Assembly: GCA_029225065.1 (NCBI GenBank)
Contig: JAQXVT010000022.1
Coordinates: 1 to 55,085 of the forward strand
Direction: 5' to 3'
From: Lachnospiraceae bacterium
GTDB taxonomy: Bacteria; Bacillota; Clostridia; Lachnospirales; Lachnospiraceae
DNA: 55,085 nucleotides
In this document: positions 15,007 through 23,191 of the stretch, piece by piece
How the letters are laid out: each line of letters opens with the position of its first letter
How positions within the stretch are numbered: position 1 is the stretch's first letter
Notes under the pieces: model-generated
What the model was told of the DNA's origin: nothing
Databases searched by the model: none
What the model saw: only the letters and a program-made list of their open reading frames with translations
Translations under genes and position numbers: made by a program

Positions 15007-15057
15007 CAAAAAAGAAAGGAAACACGCGCCAGGAAATAATTCCTTCTGCGTGTTTCC
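15007..15057 (-). terminator. Terminator of rplJL
   Basis: Minus strand GGAAACACGC (15057-15048) pairs with GCGTGTTTCC (15027-15018), followed by TTTCTTTTTTG. It ends the rplJ-rplL unit 35 bp after rplL. Confidence 0.85.
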
Positions 15058-15091
15058 CTATGCTTTCACACGTCTCGCAGTATGCGCTCTA

Positions 15092-15469
15092 TTATTTCAG
15101 AGTAACCTTTGCGCCTTCTGCCTCAAGCTTTGTCTTCAGCTCTTCAGCCTCTGCCTTGGAAGCGCCTTCCTTAACTACCTTCGGAGCGCCGTCAACTACT
15201 TCCTTAGCTTCCTTCAGGCCAAGACCAGTTGCCTCACGAACAACCTTGATAACCTTAACCTTGTTCGGGCCAACCTCTGTCAGCTCTACGTCGAACTCAG
15301 TCTTCTCCTCAGCTTCCTCAGCTGCACCAGCGCCTGCTGCTGCTACAACAACGCCTGCTGCTGCAGATACACCAAACTCCTCCTCGCAAGCCTTTACCAG
15401 CTCGTTCAGCTCAAGTACAGATAACTCTTTGATTGCTTCAATAAACTCAGCAGTTGTCAACTTTGCCAT
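15092..15469 (-). CDS. rplL: 50S ribosomal protein L7/L12
   Basis: Ribosomal stalk protein L7/L12, 125 aa, which recruits and activates translational GTPases. The N-terminal dimerisation helix ([20 protein letters not shown]), the alanine-rich hinge (about residues 38-52) and the C-terminal domain ending [16 protein letters not shown] are all clear. The start is ATG at 15469 behind GGAGGAAAAAGAA. An earlier in-frame ATG exists 15 codons upstream but has no ribosome-binding site and lengthens the conserved N-terminus. Second gene of the rplJ-rplL unit, followed by a terminator. Confidence 0.97.
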   Translation of the reverse strand: MAKLTTAEFIEAIKELSVLELNELVKACEEEFGVSAAAGVVVAAAGAGAAEEAEEKTEFDVELTEVGPNKVKVIKVVREATGLGLKEAKEVVDGAPKVVKEGASKAEAEELKTKLEAEGAKVTLK

Positions 15470-15582
15470 TTCTTTTTCCTCCTGATTATATAATGTAATT
15501 TTTCTGTCTGCCATATGCAGACTTCTTCAGCGGCCTTTGGCCATTCACTGCATGATGCAGCACGGTTTTCACCGGAAATCTC

Positions 15583-16083
15583 TTACTCAGCAGCAGCCTC
15601 TGTCTTGGACTCTGCGATCTGATTAAGCACACGAGCGAGATTTGTAATCGGTGACTGGATGCTTCCAAGGAGTTTTCCAAGAAGTTCTTCTCTTGACGGA
15701 ACAGTTGCCAGTGCAGCAACACCCTTCTCGTCATAGTAATTGCCCTCAACGACACCTGCGATCATCTTCAGTGTCGGAGCCTTCTTGGCATACTTGGAAA
15801 TAATTCTTGCCGGAGCTGTTGCGTCGTCTTTAGAGATAGCGACAGCGTTCGGTCCTTCCAGATGCTTCGTCAGCGGCTCATAGTCTGTACCCTGGAACGC
15901 GAAGTTCATCATGGTGTTCTTGTATACTTTGTAGGTAACGCCAGCCTCACGAAGCTCCTTACGAAGCTCTGTGTCAGCCTCTACCGTGATACCGCAATAG
16001 TTTACCAGAACAACAGCCTGTGCGTCTTTGATGTTCTCAGAAATCTCGGCTACAACCGGTTTCTTCAGTTCAACTTTTGCCAT
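15583..16083 (-). CDS. rplJ: 50S ribosomal protein L10
   Basis: Ribosomal protein L10, 166 aa, which anchors L7/L12 dimers to the 23S GTPase centre. The N-terminus MAKVELKKPVVAEISE and the VVLVNYCGITVEADTELRK segment are typical. The alanine-rich C-terminal helix that binds L12 is at the end. The start follows AAGGAGGTGCACCATTC. It is preceded by its own promoter and an L10 leader with attenuator; in this family L10 (with L12) binds that leader and represses its own operon. The gap to rplL is 113 bp. Confidence 0.97.
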   Translation of the reverse strand: MAKVELKKPVVAEISENIKDAQAVVLVNYCGITVEADTELRKELREAGVTYKVYKNTMMNFAFQGTDYEPLTKHLEGPNAVAISKDDATAPARIISKYAKKAPTLKMIAGVVEGNYYDEKGVAALATVPSREELLGKLLGSIQSPITNLARVLNQIAESKTEAAAE

Positions 16084-16136
16084 GAATGGTGCACCTCCTT
16101 ATAGATTTGAGTGTACCGCCGTATAAACAGGAATAT

Positions 16137-16251
16137 CAAAAAACCCCTCTGCGCACAGAGGGGTAGTCAAATTCTTCCTTAGAATCCTATACTCCTCGGC
16201 AGGCGTTTTCTCCTTATGCCTTGCGGCACCTGCTGTCTTCGGCAGTCATCG
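16137..16251 (-). ncRNA. L10 leader (ribosomal protein L10 autoregulatory RNA)
   Basis: Downstream of the rplJ promoter the minus strand carries the known L10-leader hallmarks: ACTGCCGAAGACAGCAGGTG, then GCCTGCCGAGG. An intrinsic attenuator follows, CCCCTCTG-TGCG-CAGAGGGG plus six T (16163-16138). The layout matches the L10 leader family of Firmicutes, where L10-L12 binding controls read-through into rplJL. The match is by eye. Confidence 0.85.
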
Positions 16252-16257
16252 TTTAAC

Positions 16258-16286
16258 AGAATAACATATCAGATTAAATATGTCAA
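16258..16286 (-). promoter_or_regulatory. rplJL promoter
   Basis: TTGACA, 17 bp, TATTCT on the minus strand, ending just before the L10 leader. Confidence 0.85.
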
Positions 16287-16305
16287 GCATTTTTTGAAAT
16301 AAATT

Positions 16306-16342
16306 TTAAAACCCCCGAAGCGCGTACCTTCGGGGGTTTTGT
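16306..16342 (-). terminator. Terminator of rplKA
   Basis: A 13-bp perfect stem, AAAACCCCCGAAG with CTTCGGGGGTTTT, about 12 bp after the rplA stop codon. It separates rplK-rplA from rplJ-rplL. Confidence 0.9.
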
Positions 16343-16351
16343 GAGTCTTAC

Positions 16352-17044
16352 TTAAGCAAGTTTTACCGGATTGAGCTTTACGCCCGGTCCCATTGTCGGA
16401 GCCAGCGTTACGCTGCGCAGGTACTGACCTTTCAGTGCTGCCGGTTTTGCTTTATTAATTGCCTCAATAAGCGTCTGGAAGTTGTCGGTTAACTGCTCCT
16501 CTGTGAAAGAAGCTTTTCCAATTGGCACATGAATGATGTTTGTCTTGTCCAATCTGTATTCAATCTTACCAGCCTTGATATCGTTGACAGCCTTTGTTAC
16601 ATCCATGGTAACTGTGCCTGCCTTCGGGTTCGGCATTAAGCCCTTCGGTCCAAGGATACGGCCAAGACGTCCTACAACGCCCATCATGTCCGGTGTAGCT
16701 ACAACTACATCGAAGTCAAGCCATCCCTCATTCTGGATCTTCGGAACGAGCTCCTCAGCTCCAACGAACTCAGCGCCTGCTGCCTTTGCTTCGTCAGCCT
16801 TTGCATTCTTGGCAAATACAAGAACGCGAACCTGCTTACCGGTACCGTGCGGAAGAACTACCGCGCCACGGATCTGCTGATCAGCATGACGGCCATCGCA
16901 GCCTGTTCTGATATGAACTTCGATTGTCTCATCAAACTTTGCTACTGCAGACTTTTTCACGAGAGCAATAGCGTCATTTACATCGTAGAGTGCTGCGCGG
17001 TCGATTGCCTTTGCAGCCTCAGCGTATTTCTTTCCTCTTTTCAT
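16352..17044 (-). CDS. rplA: 50S ribosomal protein L1
   Basis: Ribosomal protein L1, 230 aa, which forms the mobile stalk near the E site. It contains the signature [14 protein letters not shown] and the C-terminal [15 protein letters not shown]. The internal [20 protein letters not shown] region of domain II is intact. The start ATG follows GGAGGTTATTTAAT. L1 is the classical translational repressor of rplKA; two near-identical candidate binding sites lie in front of rplA and rplK. Downstream is a strong terminator. Confidence 0.97.
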   Translation of the reverse strand: MKRGKKYAEAAKAIDRAALYDVNDAIALVKKSAVAKFDETIEVHIRTGCDGRHADQQIRGAVVLPHGTGKQVRVLVFAKNAKADEAKAAGAEFVGAEELVPKIQNEGWLDFDVVVATPDMMGVVGRLGRILGPKGLMPNPKAGTVTMDVTKAVNDIKAGKIEYRLDKTNIIHVPIGKASFTEEQLTDNFQTLIEAINKAKPAALKGQYLRSVTLAPTMGPGVKLNPVKLA

Positions 17045-17060
17045 ATTAAATAACCTCCTG

Positions 17061-17088
17061 GTGGTATTCGCGGGAATAACCCTCCCAC
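17061..17088 (-). promoter_or_regulatory. L1-type autoregulatory site before rplA
   Basis: Minus strand GTGGGAGGG..TTCCCG....TACCAC ends just before the AGGAGG of rplA. GTGG/CCAC closes an outer stem and GGGA/TCCC an inner one. It matches the site before rplK. The link to L1 rests on known L1 autoregulation plus this similarity. Confidence 0.6.
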
Positions 17089-17099
17089 TTGTTCAACGT

Positions 17100-17525
17100 T
17101 TACTCTTCAACCGTGATACCCATGCTGCGTGCGGTACCTGCGATCATGCTCATAGCAGCCTCGATGCTTCCTGCATTCAGGTCCGGCATCTTCATCTCTG
17201 CGATCTCTTTGATCTTATCTTTGGAGATCGTAGCTACCTTTGTCTTGTTCGGAACTCCGGAACCAGATTTCAGGTTGCATGCCTTCTTCAGCAGAACTGC
17301 TGCAGGCGGAGTCTTTGTGATGAAGCTGAAGCTTCTGTCTGCATATACAGTGATAACAACCGGGATGATCAGATCTCCCTTATCAGCTGTTCTTGCGTTG
17401 AACTCCTTGGTAAACTGAACAATATTTACACCATGCTGACCAAGAGCCGGTCCAACTGGTGGTGCTGGTGTTGCTTTGCCAGCAGGAATCTGTAATTTAA
17501 TATAACCTGTTACTTTTTTTGCCAT
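17100..17525 (-). CDS. rplK: 50S ribosomal protein L11
   Basis: Ribosomal protein L11, 141 aa, part of the GTPase-associated centre and required for RelA activation. The N-terminal [20 protein letters not shown] and C-terminal [19 protein letters not shown] are diagnostic. The start is ATG at 17525 behind ATAGGAGGTGCCTGAC; an ATG three codons earlier lies inside that spacing and is less likely. First gene of rplK-rplA, 107 bp downstream of nusG. No strong promoter is visible in that gap, so at least part of its transcription probably comes from the nusG operon. Confidence 0.97.
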   Translation of the reverse strand: MAKKVTGYIKLQIPAGKATPAPPVGPALGQHGVNIVQFTKEFNARTADKGDLIIPVVITVYADRSFSFITKTPPAAVLLKKACNLKSGSGVPNKTKVATISKDKIKEIAEMKMPDLNAGSIEAAMSMIAGTARSMGITVEE

Positions 17526-17541
17526 GTCAGGCACCTCCTAT

Positions 17542-17570
17542 GTGGTAATGTCGGGAGTTCTCCCTCCCAC
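17542..17570 (-). promoter_or_regulatory. L1-type autoregulatory site before rplK
   Basis: Minus strand GTGGGAGGG..ACTCCCG....TTACCAC, followed after two bases by AGGAGG of rplK. Its outer GTGG/CCAC and inner GGGAG/CTCCC pairs are the same as in the site before rplA. This placement is the classical one for L1 control of the L11 operon. Confidence 0.65.
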
Positions 17571-17619
17571 GTCCGACGGACTGCTCCGCGGAAGATTAAC
17601 TGTTACATGATTTGGGTCT

Positions 17620-17641
17620 CAAAAAAGCGCCGTTACGCTTT
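17620..17641 (-). terminator. Weak terminator-like hairpin over the nusG stop codon
   Basis: Minus strand AAAGCG-TAACGG-CGCTTT followed by TTTTGAG. The nusG stop codon lies in the loop. The stem is only 6 bp, so it may be leaky and allow read-through into rplK. Confidence 0.4.
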
Positions 17642-18148
17642 CTTGATTTCTGCGAAACCGATCTCAACCGGTGTTTCACGGCCGAACAGCTCGATGTTGA
17701 TTGTAACGATCTGTTTGCTTTCGTTGATGGACTGGATGACACCTACCGTATCTTTCCATACACCGTCTGTGACGGTCACCATATCTCCTACGGCAAAATC
17801 GACGGAAATGTTGCCTGCCTGGATGCCCAGATTGAACATCTCCTGGTCAGTAAGCGGCACCGGCTTGGATCCCGGGCCAACAAATCCGGTCACACCACGC
17901 GTATTTCTTACTACGTACCAGGTGTCATCGTTCATCACCATGTTGAGAAGTACATAGCCCGGAAACATCTTTTTCTGAACTATTTTCTTCGCTCCATTTT
18001 TCACTTCGACAACATCCTGAAGCGGCACCCGAACCTCCAGTATCTGATCTTCCAGATGCCGGTTCTCGATTGTCTTCTCGATGTTGGCCTTCACTTTGTT
18101 TTCATACCCGGAATAAGTATGAACTACATACCAGCATGCTTCTGCCAT
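17633..18148 (-). CDS. nusG: Transcription termination/antitermination factor NusG
   Basis: NusG, 171 aa. The NGN domain begins AEACWYVVHTYSGYENKVK and binds the RNA polymerase clamp; the C-terminal KOW domain (VGDMVTVTDGVWKDTVG) binds S10 or Rho. The RNAP-binding segment FPGYVLL is intact. The start at 18148 is chosen because AAGGGTG lies five bases upstream and because family members begin directly before WYVVH. An ATG eight codons earlier (18172) starts three bases after secE and lacks a ribosome-binding site, but cannot be excluded. Third gene of rpmG-secE-nusG. Confidence 0.95.
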   Translation of the reverse strand: MAEACWYVVHTYSGYENKVKANIEKTIENRHLEDQILEVRVPLQDVVEVKNGAKKIVQKKMFPGYVLLNMVMNDDTWYVVRNTRGVTGFVGPGSKPVPLTDQEMFNLGIQAGNISVDFAVGDMVTVTDGVWKDTVGVIQSINESKQIVTINIELFGRETPVEIGFAEIKKA

Positions 18149-18175
18149 ACAATCACCCTTGTCCTCACTCATCTT

Positions 18176-18394
18176 TTAGAAACTGATATTCACCAGAATG
18201 TCGACGCCGTACTGGAAAATAAAATCCAGAAGCGCGATCATTACCCCAAGTACGATAGAAACGGCAACAACGGCGCCGGTCTGCTTTACAAGCGATTTCT
18301 GATCCGGCCAGATGATCTTTTTGAACTCCGCTTTCAGGCCGTTCATCCAGCTCTCCATTTTCGAGCCTTTCTCTGTCTTCTCTGTTTTTGCCAT
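18176..18394 (-). CDS. secE: Preprotein translocase subunit SecE
   Basis: SecE, 72 aa, the small clamp subunit of the SecYEG translocon. It has a charged N-terminus, the conserved amphipathic segment LKAEFKKIIWPDQKSL and a single C-terminal transmembrane helix (about residues 42-65). Length is normal for single-span Firmicutes SecE. The start follows AAAGGAAGTGAAGGT. It lies between rpmG and nusG, the standard order. Confidence 0.95.
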   Translation of the reverse strand: MAKTEKTEKGSKMESWMNGLKAEFKKIIWPDQKSLVKQTGAVVAVSIVLGVMIALLDFIFQYGVDILVNISF

Positions 18395-18424
18395 ACCTTC
18401 ACTTCCTTTGCTCGAATCTACCGA

Positions 18425-18574
18425 TTATTTGGTTTCCTTGTGTAATGTGTGTCTCTTGCAGAAACGGCAGTACTTCTTCGTTTCCATTCTGTCCGGATGA
18501 GTTTTCTTATCCTTCGTCATGTTGTAATTACGCTGCTTACACTCCGTGCATGCCAATGTGATTCTAACGCGCAC
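18425..18574 (-). CDS. rpmG: 50S ribosomal protein L33
   Basis: L33, 49 aa, too short for many ORF filters. Translation from GTG at 18574 gives [17 protein letters not shown]..., then [17 protein letters not shown] and the end LHKETK. Two CxxC pairs (CTEC and CRFC) make it the zinc-binding form of L33. The start is supported by GAGGTGG six bases upstream. It is followed after 30 bp by secE, the usual Firmicutes arrangement. It is the first gene after the operon promoter at 18675-18704. Confidence 0.93.
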   Translation of the reverse strand: MRVRITLACTECKQRNYNMTKDKKTHPDRMETKKYCRFCKRHTLHKETK

Positions 18575-18674
18575 AACTTCCACCTCGCTCTCCTATTTAA
18601 TGTACGCCGACAGCTAATGCTGTCGTTTTTTGTTTTAGGCACAAAAAAAAAGCCTGCTTCCATAACGCCTGTTT

Positions 18675-18704
18675 ACTATATCACAGGGGAGTATGGGAAG
18701 TCAA
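18675..18704 (-). promoter_or_regulatory. rpmG-secE-nusG promoter
   Basis: TTGACT, 18 bp, TATAGT on the minus strand, about 100 bp upstream of rpmG. The rest of 18705-18871 shows only a CCGGCT/AGCCGG hairpin (about 18772-18787) and no gene. Confidence 0.7.
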
Positions 18705-18871
18705 GCTTTTTCTGCATCTTCCGTGCGGTTTGCACACGCTCCACAGCAATCAGTTACCACGCACCGGGGGATCTCCGGCTCAAGCCGGTTTATTCCAATC
18801 AGCAGCCGGCATTTTCACGGAGTCCGGCAGATTGAAAAGCCCGCGACAGAAGCCCCCGCGTCCCCAGGTGG

Positions 18872-19354
18872 TTACAAATAGTGAATTTCATACTTCGGAG
18901 CCGTATTTTCCTCCAGCTCCATTGTAATATAGCTTGGACGGCGTCCTTCCTGGCGCGGGAACGAAAGACTGCCAGGATTCAGCACCGTAAGTTCCGGATC
19001 GCTCTGATCCACGAATGGCTTGTGTGTATGTCCGAACATTGCAATCGTGCAGTGATTTGCCTTCGCCTCCTCAGTGAGGTCACGCGTCCCTACCGATACA
19101 TAATAGTAATGACCATGTGTAATCAAAATCCTCTGCCCGCCAATCTCGATAATCTGCGTTTTCGGAAGATTGGAAAAGAAATCGCAGTTTCCGGCTACCA
19201 TATGCAGCGGACATGTCACCAGATTTCGGATCGCGTGCTCTCCTTTTTCCGAATCGCCAAGATGAATCAGGTGATCCGGCATGCCATCCTCTAAAAGGAT
19301 TTTTTCTAAATTTTCCTCATGGCTGTGTGTATCGCTTATAATCAGAACTTTCAT
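18872..19354 (-). CDS. YfcE/MJ0936-type metallophosphoesterase
   Basis: A 160-aa calcineurin-like phosphoesterase. The dimetal motifs appear in order: DTHSH (residues 8-12), HLGDSE, GNCDF, THGHYY and GHTHKP. Members of this family hydrolyse phosphodiesters in the cytoplasm; physiological substrates are mostly unknown. It is the last gene of a tight five-gene operon, 21 bp after the XTP pyrophosphatase gene. A second member of the same family (22547-23110) opens that operon. No clear terminator follows. Confidence 0.9.
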   Translation of the reverse strand: MKVLIISDTHSHEENLEKILLEDGMPDHLIHLGDSEKGEHAIRNLVTCPLHMVAGNCDFFSNLPKTQIIEIGGQRILITHGHYYYVSVGTRDLTEEAKANHCTIAMFGHTHKPFVDQSDPELTVLNPGSLSFPRQEGRRPSYITMELEENTAPKYEIHYL

Positions 19355-19375
19355 AATCTTCTCTCCCCTGCCCTG

Positions 19376-19978
19376 CTATTTTTCCAGACAGCCCGCAAGC
19401 TGCTTTTTCATCTCCCGAAGCGCTTTTCCCCGGTGGCTCAGCTCATTTTTTTTCTCCGGCGAAATCTCCGCGGACGTGCATCCCTGCTCCGGCAGATAAA
19501 AAATCGGATCGTAGCCGAATCCGTTTTCTCCACGGATCTCATGCGCAATCAGCCCTTCCATCGTGCCGCGGCTCGTCAGAATCCGTCCGTCCGGGAATGC
19601 ACAGGCAATTGCACAGACAAAACGCGCTGTCCGTTTTTCCTCCGGAACTCCGTCCAGACGATCGATCAGGTTCTGATTTTTGATGTCATAGGAGGTATCT
19701 TCACCCATATAGCGTGCCGAATAGATGCCCGGTTCCCCGTCAAGTGCATCGATCTCAAGCCCGGAATCATCCGCCATCGTGATTTCGCCGGTCTTTTCCA
19801 TAATCGTCCGGGCCTTGATGATCGCGTTTTCCTCAAAGCTCGTCCCGTTCTCCTCGATATCTGCCGCCGTCCCGGCCTCCTTCATTGACACGACCGGAAC
19901 GCCGAGATCTCCGAGAATCATCCGAATCTCCCTCATTTTTCCTTCGTTTCCGGTCGCAAATATCATTCGCTTTTCCAC
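19376..19978 (-). CDS. rdgB: XTP/dITP pyrophosphatase (RdgB/HAM1 family)
   Basis: A 200-aa Maf/HAM1-type house-cleaning nucleotidase that hydrolyses XTP, ITP and dITP to monophosphates and keeps deaminated purines out of nucleic acids. Motifs: ATGNEGK (residues 8-14), DDSGLEIDALDG and GVYSARY-like GIYSARYMG, and the C-terminal FGYDPIFYLPE and SHRGKAL. Length is typical. It lies 15 bp after the C1 peptidase gene and 21 bp before the phosphoesterase, in one operon. RdgB next to a YfcE-like phosphoesterase is a common Clostridia arrangement. Confidence 0.93.
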   Translation of the reverse strand: MEKRMIFATGNEGKMREIRMILGDLGVPVVSMKEAGTAADIEENGTSFEENAIIKARTIMEKTGEITMADDSGLEIDALDGEPGIYSARYMGEDTSYDIKNQNLIDRLDGVPEEKRTARFVCAIACAFPDGRILTSRGTMEGLIAHEIRGENGFGYDPIFYLPEQGCTSAEISPEKKNELSHRGKALREMKKQLAGCLEK

Positions 19979-19993
19979 CTTTTTCTCCTTTTC

Positions 19994-21391
19994 TTACTCT
20001 GATGTACGCGTATACGCTTTCAGACATACATTACTGCCATACTTTTTCTCCGTGTGATCCCAGTCGACCCCATCATGGCTGATAAACCCGTATTTCCCAT
20101 CAGTTGTAACATTCTTCGTATCCGTGTCTCCCCGGTATTCTACCGCCACCGGATTTTTGACTCCGGGCGTACTGATCTTCACCAGGAGTGCAAATTGTTC
20201 TCCGTTTTTTAACGGGATCTCCTCTGATAATTCCACGGTATAGTAGCCGCTCCGCAAAAATGTTCCACTTTTTAAAAGACGCCGGTTTGAAAAATCTGCC
20301 GTTCCGGAAGGCGCCTCCACCAGATACAATTCATAGGAAGTGTGTTCTCCAACCGCATAAAACCCGGCCGCCGCAAGCTGCTCTCCGTCACCTGCACGGT
20401 AAACATTCGCAAACCAGCATTCTCCGTCGTCGTACCCCTGTCTGCCCCGCCAGCCGCAGTCATCCGTCTGATAAATCCGGTCATAATTGTCTGTTGGTTC
20501 AATCTTCGTGTAGACCATCGCCGTTCCGGCAATAGCTGCATCCGCGTACGAAACATAAAAAATGCCCTGATCTCCGAACTCCTCTCCCCAGCTATTCTGA
20601 CATATAAATGCGCCGTCCACATCCGGTACCTGTGCAAACAGAAATCTTGAAAAGCTGTCATCCCATCCAAGAATCAGAATCTCATGGTTCTGCGTCTCCT
20701 CCTGCGGATTATAATAAGCAGCCGTCCATTCGTTATAATAACCGGCATCAGGCAAAACGGTCTCGCGGGTCAGATACAGGGATGTCTGCACCGCCCCATA
20801 CTTTTGTACCGCTCTCTTAATCTCCTGGCGGTCTGCCCCGTCCAGCAGCTGAATTTCCTGCACATGCACAACCGGCGATAATCCGTCCGGTGAATAACCG
20901 TCACCATAAGGATCCTCCGTTTCCGCCACAGGTCCCTGCCAGCCACTCAAATACGCCATCGTCATCCGGGCGTCCCCACCGTCGTTTACCGGCACAGTAA
21001 ATGCATTATGCAGTGCCAGATGATCCGCAGAAAAAACTATCCGTTCTTCCGGCAGAAGTGCGCTCTCCAGCGCTGACGTTGCCGCCAGTGCCCAGCAGGT
21101 CCCGTAACTGCCCTGGCTTTTTACAGTTGGTTTTCGGCCATGCTCCGCAGAACTGTAACGTGAGGGAATGACGCCCGGGAGATTGAAAAAATCCGGAAGC
21201 AGCTCGTCCGTTTCTGATACAGAACTTGGCAAAACAGCCTCCGGAAACAGAACATTCAAAACTATAGAATCTTTTTCCCCGACAGCAGATGTTTCCGTAA
21301 TTCTGTCATTTCCCATGTACACAATTCCGCCCACAACCGCAGCGCACCAGACTCCGCACATCCATCTGATTTTATTTCTCGTATTTCTCAA
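19994..21391 (-). CDS. Papain-family (C1) peptidase with lectin-like domain
   Basis: A 465-aa exported cysteine peptidase. After a short cytoplasmic start there is one hydrophobic segment (about residues 12-27, CGVWCAAVVGGIVYM), a signal anchor or signal peptide. The catalytic domain shows the oxyanion glutamine and nucleophile in KSQGSYGTCWALAA, the catalytic histidine in NHEILILGWDD and the asparagine in CQNSWGEEFG. The C-terminal ~150 residues resemble the lectin-like domain found behind C1 domains in Clostridia. The start is TTG at 21391, overlapping the upstream methyltransferase by 20 bp with a weak GGGGAAAG site; an ATG ten codons later would remove part of the basic N-terminus. Same operon as rdgB. 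Confidence 0.85.
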   Translation of the reverse strand: MRNTRNKIRWMCGVWCAAVVGGIVYMGNDRITETSAVGEKDSIVLNVLFPEAVLPSSVSETDELLPDFFNLPGVIPSRYSSAEHGRKPTVKSQGSYGTCWALAATSALESALLPEERIVFSADHLALHNAFTVPVNDGGDARMTMAYLSGWQGPVAETEDPYGDGYSPDGLSPVVHVQEIQLLDGADRQEIKRAVQKYGAVQTSLYLTRETVLPDAGYYNEWTAAYYNPQEETQNHEILILGWDDSFSRFLFAQVPDVDGAFICQNSWGEEFGDQGIFYVSYADAAIAGTAMVYTKIEPTDNYDRIYQTDDCGWRGRQGYDDGECWFANVYRAGDGEQLAAAGFYAVGEHTSYELYLVEAPSGTADFSNRRLLKSGTFLRSGYYTVELSEEIPLKNGEQFALLVKISTPGVKNPVAVEYRGDTDTKNVTTDGKYGFISHDGVDWDHTEKKYGSNVCLKAYTRTSE

Positions 21392-22550
21392 TCGCTTTCC
21401 CCGTTTCGCGGCGCGGCGGACGCGGTCCGATAAACTGATAATAATAGGTTTTGATCATTCCATTATAAATCTTCCGGTTCTTATCCGCCTTGCGTCCAAT
21501 GTATTTCTCCGCATCTTCATAGGAGGTAATCACATATTCTGACCAGCTGTCAAGCCTTGAAAATGCCTGTCCGATCTCCGTATACAATGCCGGGAGGTTC
21601 GCCCGGTCCTCGATCCGCTCGCCATACGGCGGATTGGTAATCACAAAACCATATTTTTTCGGATGATTCAGCTCTCTGACACCGCGCTTCTGGAAGTGGA
21701 TCAGATGATCAACTCCAGCCAGCCGCGCGTTTTCTCTCGCTGCCTTAATCACCTCGCCGTCGATGTCATAACCCTGAATATCCGTCTCAACCTTATCATC
21801 AATCAGATCCTGCGCTTCTTCCACCGCGTGATACCAGTGCTTGCGCGGCACAAGATTCTTCCAGCTTTCAGCAAGGAAGCTGCGGTTCATACCCGGCGCA
21901 ATATTTGCAGCCATCATTGCAGCCTCGATTGGGAAAGTACCGCTTCCGCAGAACGGATCAACCAGGATGCGGTCTGCCTTCCACGGGGTCAGCATGATCA
22001 GCGCCGATGCCAGTGTCTCTGAGATCGGAGCTTTTGCAGTCAGTTTGCGGTAACCGCGTTTATGCAGGGATTCCCCCGTCGTATCCAGTCCGATTACCGC
22101 CTCATCCTTCATCATAAAAATGCGGATCGGATAGCTTGCTCCATCCTCCTTAAACCATTCGATTCCATAAATACTTTTCAGGCGTTCCACAATTGCCTTT
22201 TTCACAATCGACTGGATATCCGACGGACTGAACAGTTTACTTTTCACAGATGTCGCTTTGGTCACCCAGAATTTCGCGTCACTTGGCAGATATGCCTCCC
22301 ATGGCAGTGCCTTCACTCGTTCAAACAGTTCCTCAAACGTCGTCGCATGCACCGATCCGACCTTCAGTAAGATGCGCTCAGCGCTGCGCAGAAAAATGTT
22401 TGCTACCGCGATTGCTTCCGCATCCCCGATAAACGTTACTCTTCCATCCTCTACACTGCTGATCTCGTAGCCAAGGTCCAAAATCTCTCTTTTGAGCACC
22501 GCTTCCAATCCAAAATGACACGGCGCCATCAGTTCATATACTTCTCTCAT
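21372..22550 (-). CDS. THUMP-domain 23S rRNA methyltransferase (RlmL/YpsC-like)
   Basis: A 392-aa class I SAM-dependent RNA methyltransferase. The N-terminal half (about 1-160) is the ferredoxin-like plus THUMP RNA-binding part, starting LMAPCHFGLEAVLKREI. The catalytic half has DPFCGSGTFPIEAAMMA (SAM site) and the NPPYGERI motif of amino-group methyltransferases. By family it should form m2G in 23S rRNA; the exact site cannot be read from sequence. Its start overlaps the stop codon of the upstream phosphodiesterase by four bases, which points to translational coupling. Confidence 0.9.
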   Translation of the reverse strand: MREVYELMAPCHFGLEAVLKREILDLGYEISSVEDGRVTFIGDAEAIAVANIFLRSAERILLKVGSVHATTFEELFERVKALPWEAYLPSDAKFWVTKATSVKSKLFSPSDIQSIVKKAIVERLKSIYGIEWFKEDGASYPIRIFMMKDEAVIGLDTTGESLHKRGYRKLTAKAPISETLASALIMLTPWKADRILVDPFCGSGTFPIEAAMMAANIAPGMNRSFLAESWKNLVPRKHWYHAVEEAQDLIDDKVETDIQGYDIDGEVIKAARENARLAGVDHLIHFQKRGVRELNHPKKYGFVITNPPYGERIEDRANLPALYTEIGQAFSRLDSWSEYVITSYEDAEKYIGRKADKNRKIYNGMIKTYYYQFIGPRPPRRETGKAIEKYEK

Positions 22551-23110
22551 GCATTCTCCTCATCCACATGAAGCTTCGCTTCCTTTATTATCTCACCGTC
22601 AAACGTAAGAATGCGGAATATTCCATCTTCCAGCACTGCATAAGTCGGCGGATTACCTTCTTTCGGGATCGAAACAGAACCCGGATTCAGAATCAGAATG
22701 CCGTCCTTCCGCTCCGCCCGAAGGACATGCGTATGGCCATGCAAAAGTACATCTCCTTTTTTCATCGGCGGAAGATTCTTTTCATTATAAACATGACCGT
22801 GCGTTGCATAGATCGCACATGTGCCATCAAATAGCAGCATATAATCAGCAAGCACCGGAAACTCCAGTACCATCTGATCCACCTCAGCCTCACAGTTTCC
22901 GCGAATCGCATAGATTTCGTTTTTATGCTCATTGAGCATTTTGATTACTTCCTTCGGCGCATACTCCTTCGGCAAATCGTTGCGCGGCCCGTGATACAAA
23001 ATATCTCCAAGCAATACTATTCTCTGTGCGTTTTCCTTTTTATATGCTTCCAGCAGCTTTCTGCAGTAAAACGCAGAACCGTGGATATCAGATGCGATCA
23101 ACAGTTTCAT
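22547..23110 (-). CDS. yfcE: YfcE-type phosphodiesterase
   Basis: A 187-aa metallophosphoesterase close in length and motif spacing to E. coli YfcE. Motifs: SDIHGS (7-12), LLGDILYHGPRNDLP, RGNCEAEVDQ, ATHGHVYNE and LLHGHTHV. It acts on phosphodiester bonds in vitro in the characterised homologue. The start follows AAAGGAGGAAAGGC. First gene of the operon continuing into the THUMP methyltransferase (4-bp overlap), C1 peptidase, rdgB and a second phosphoesterase. No convincing promoter is visible in the 81 bp between it and the rhodanese gene. Confidence 0.9.
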   Translation of the reverse strand: MKLLIASDIHGSAFYCRKLLEAYKKENAQRIVLLGDILYHGPRNDLPKEYAPKEVIKMLNEHKNEIYAIRGNCEAEVDQMVLEFPVLADYMLLFDGTCAIYATHGHVYNEKNLPPMKKGDVLLHGHTHVLRAERKDGILILNPGSVSIPKEGNPPTYAVLEDGIFRILTFDGEIIKEAKLHVDEENA

Positions 23111-23191
23111 GCCTTTCCTCCTTTTGTCTGAACAGATTTCTCTGTTTTCCCTTTCATTTTTCTTTTTTTTAGAATCGGTTTATTCCTTATC

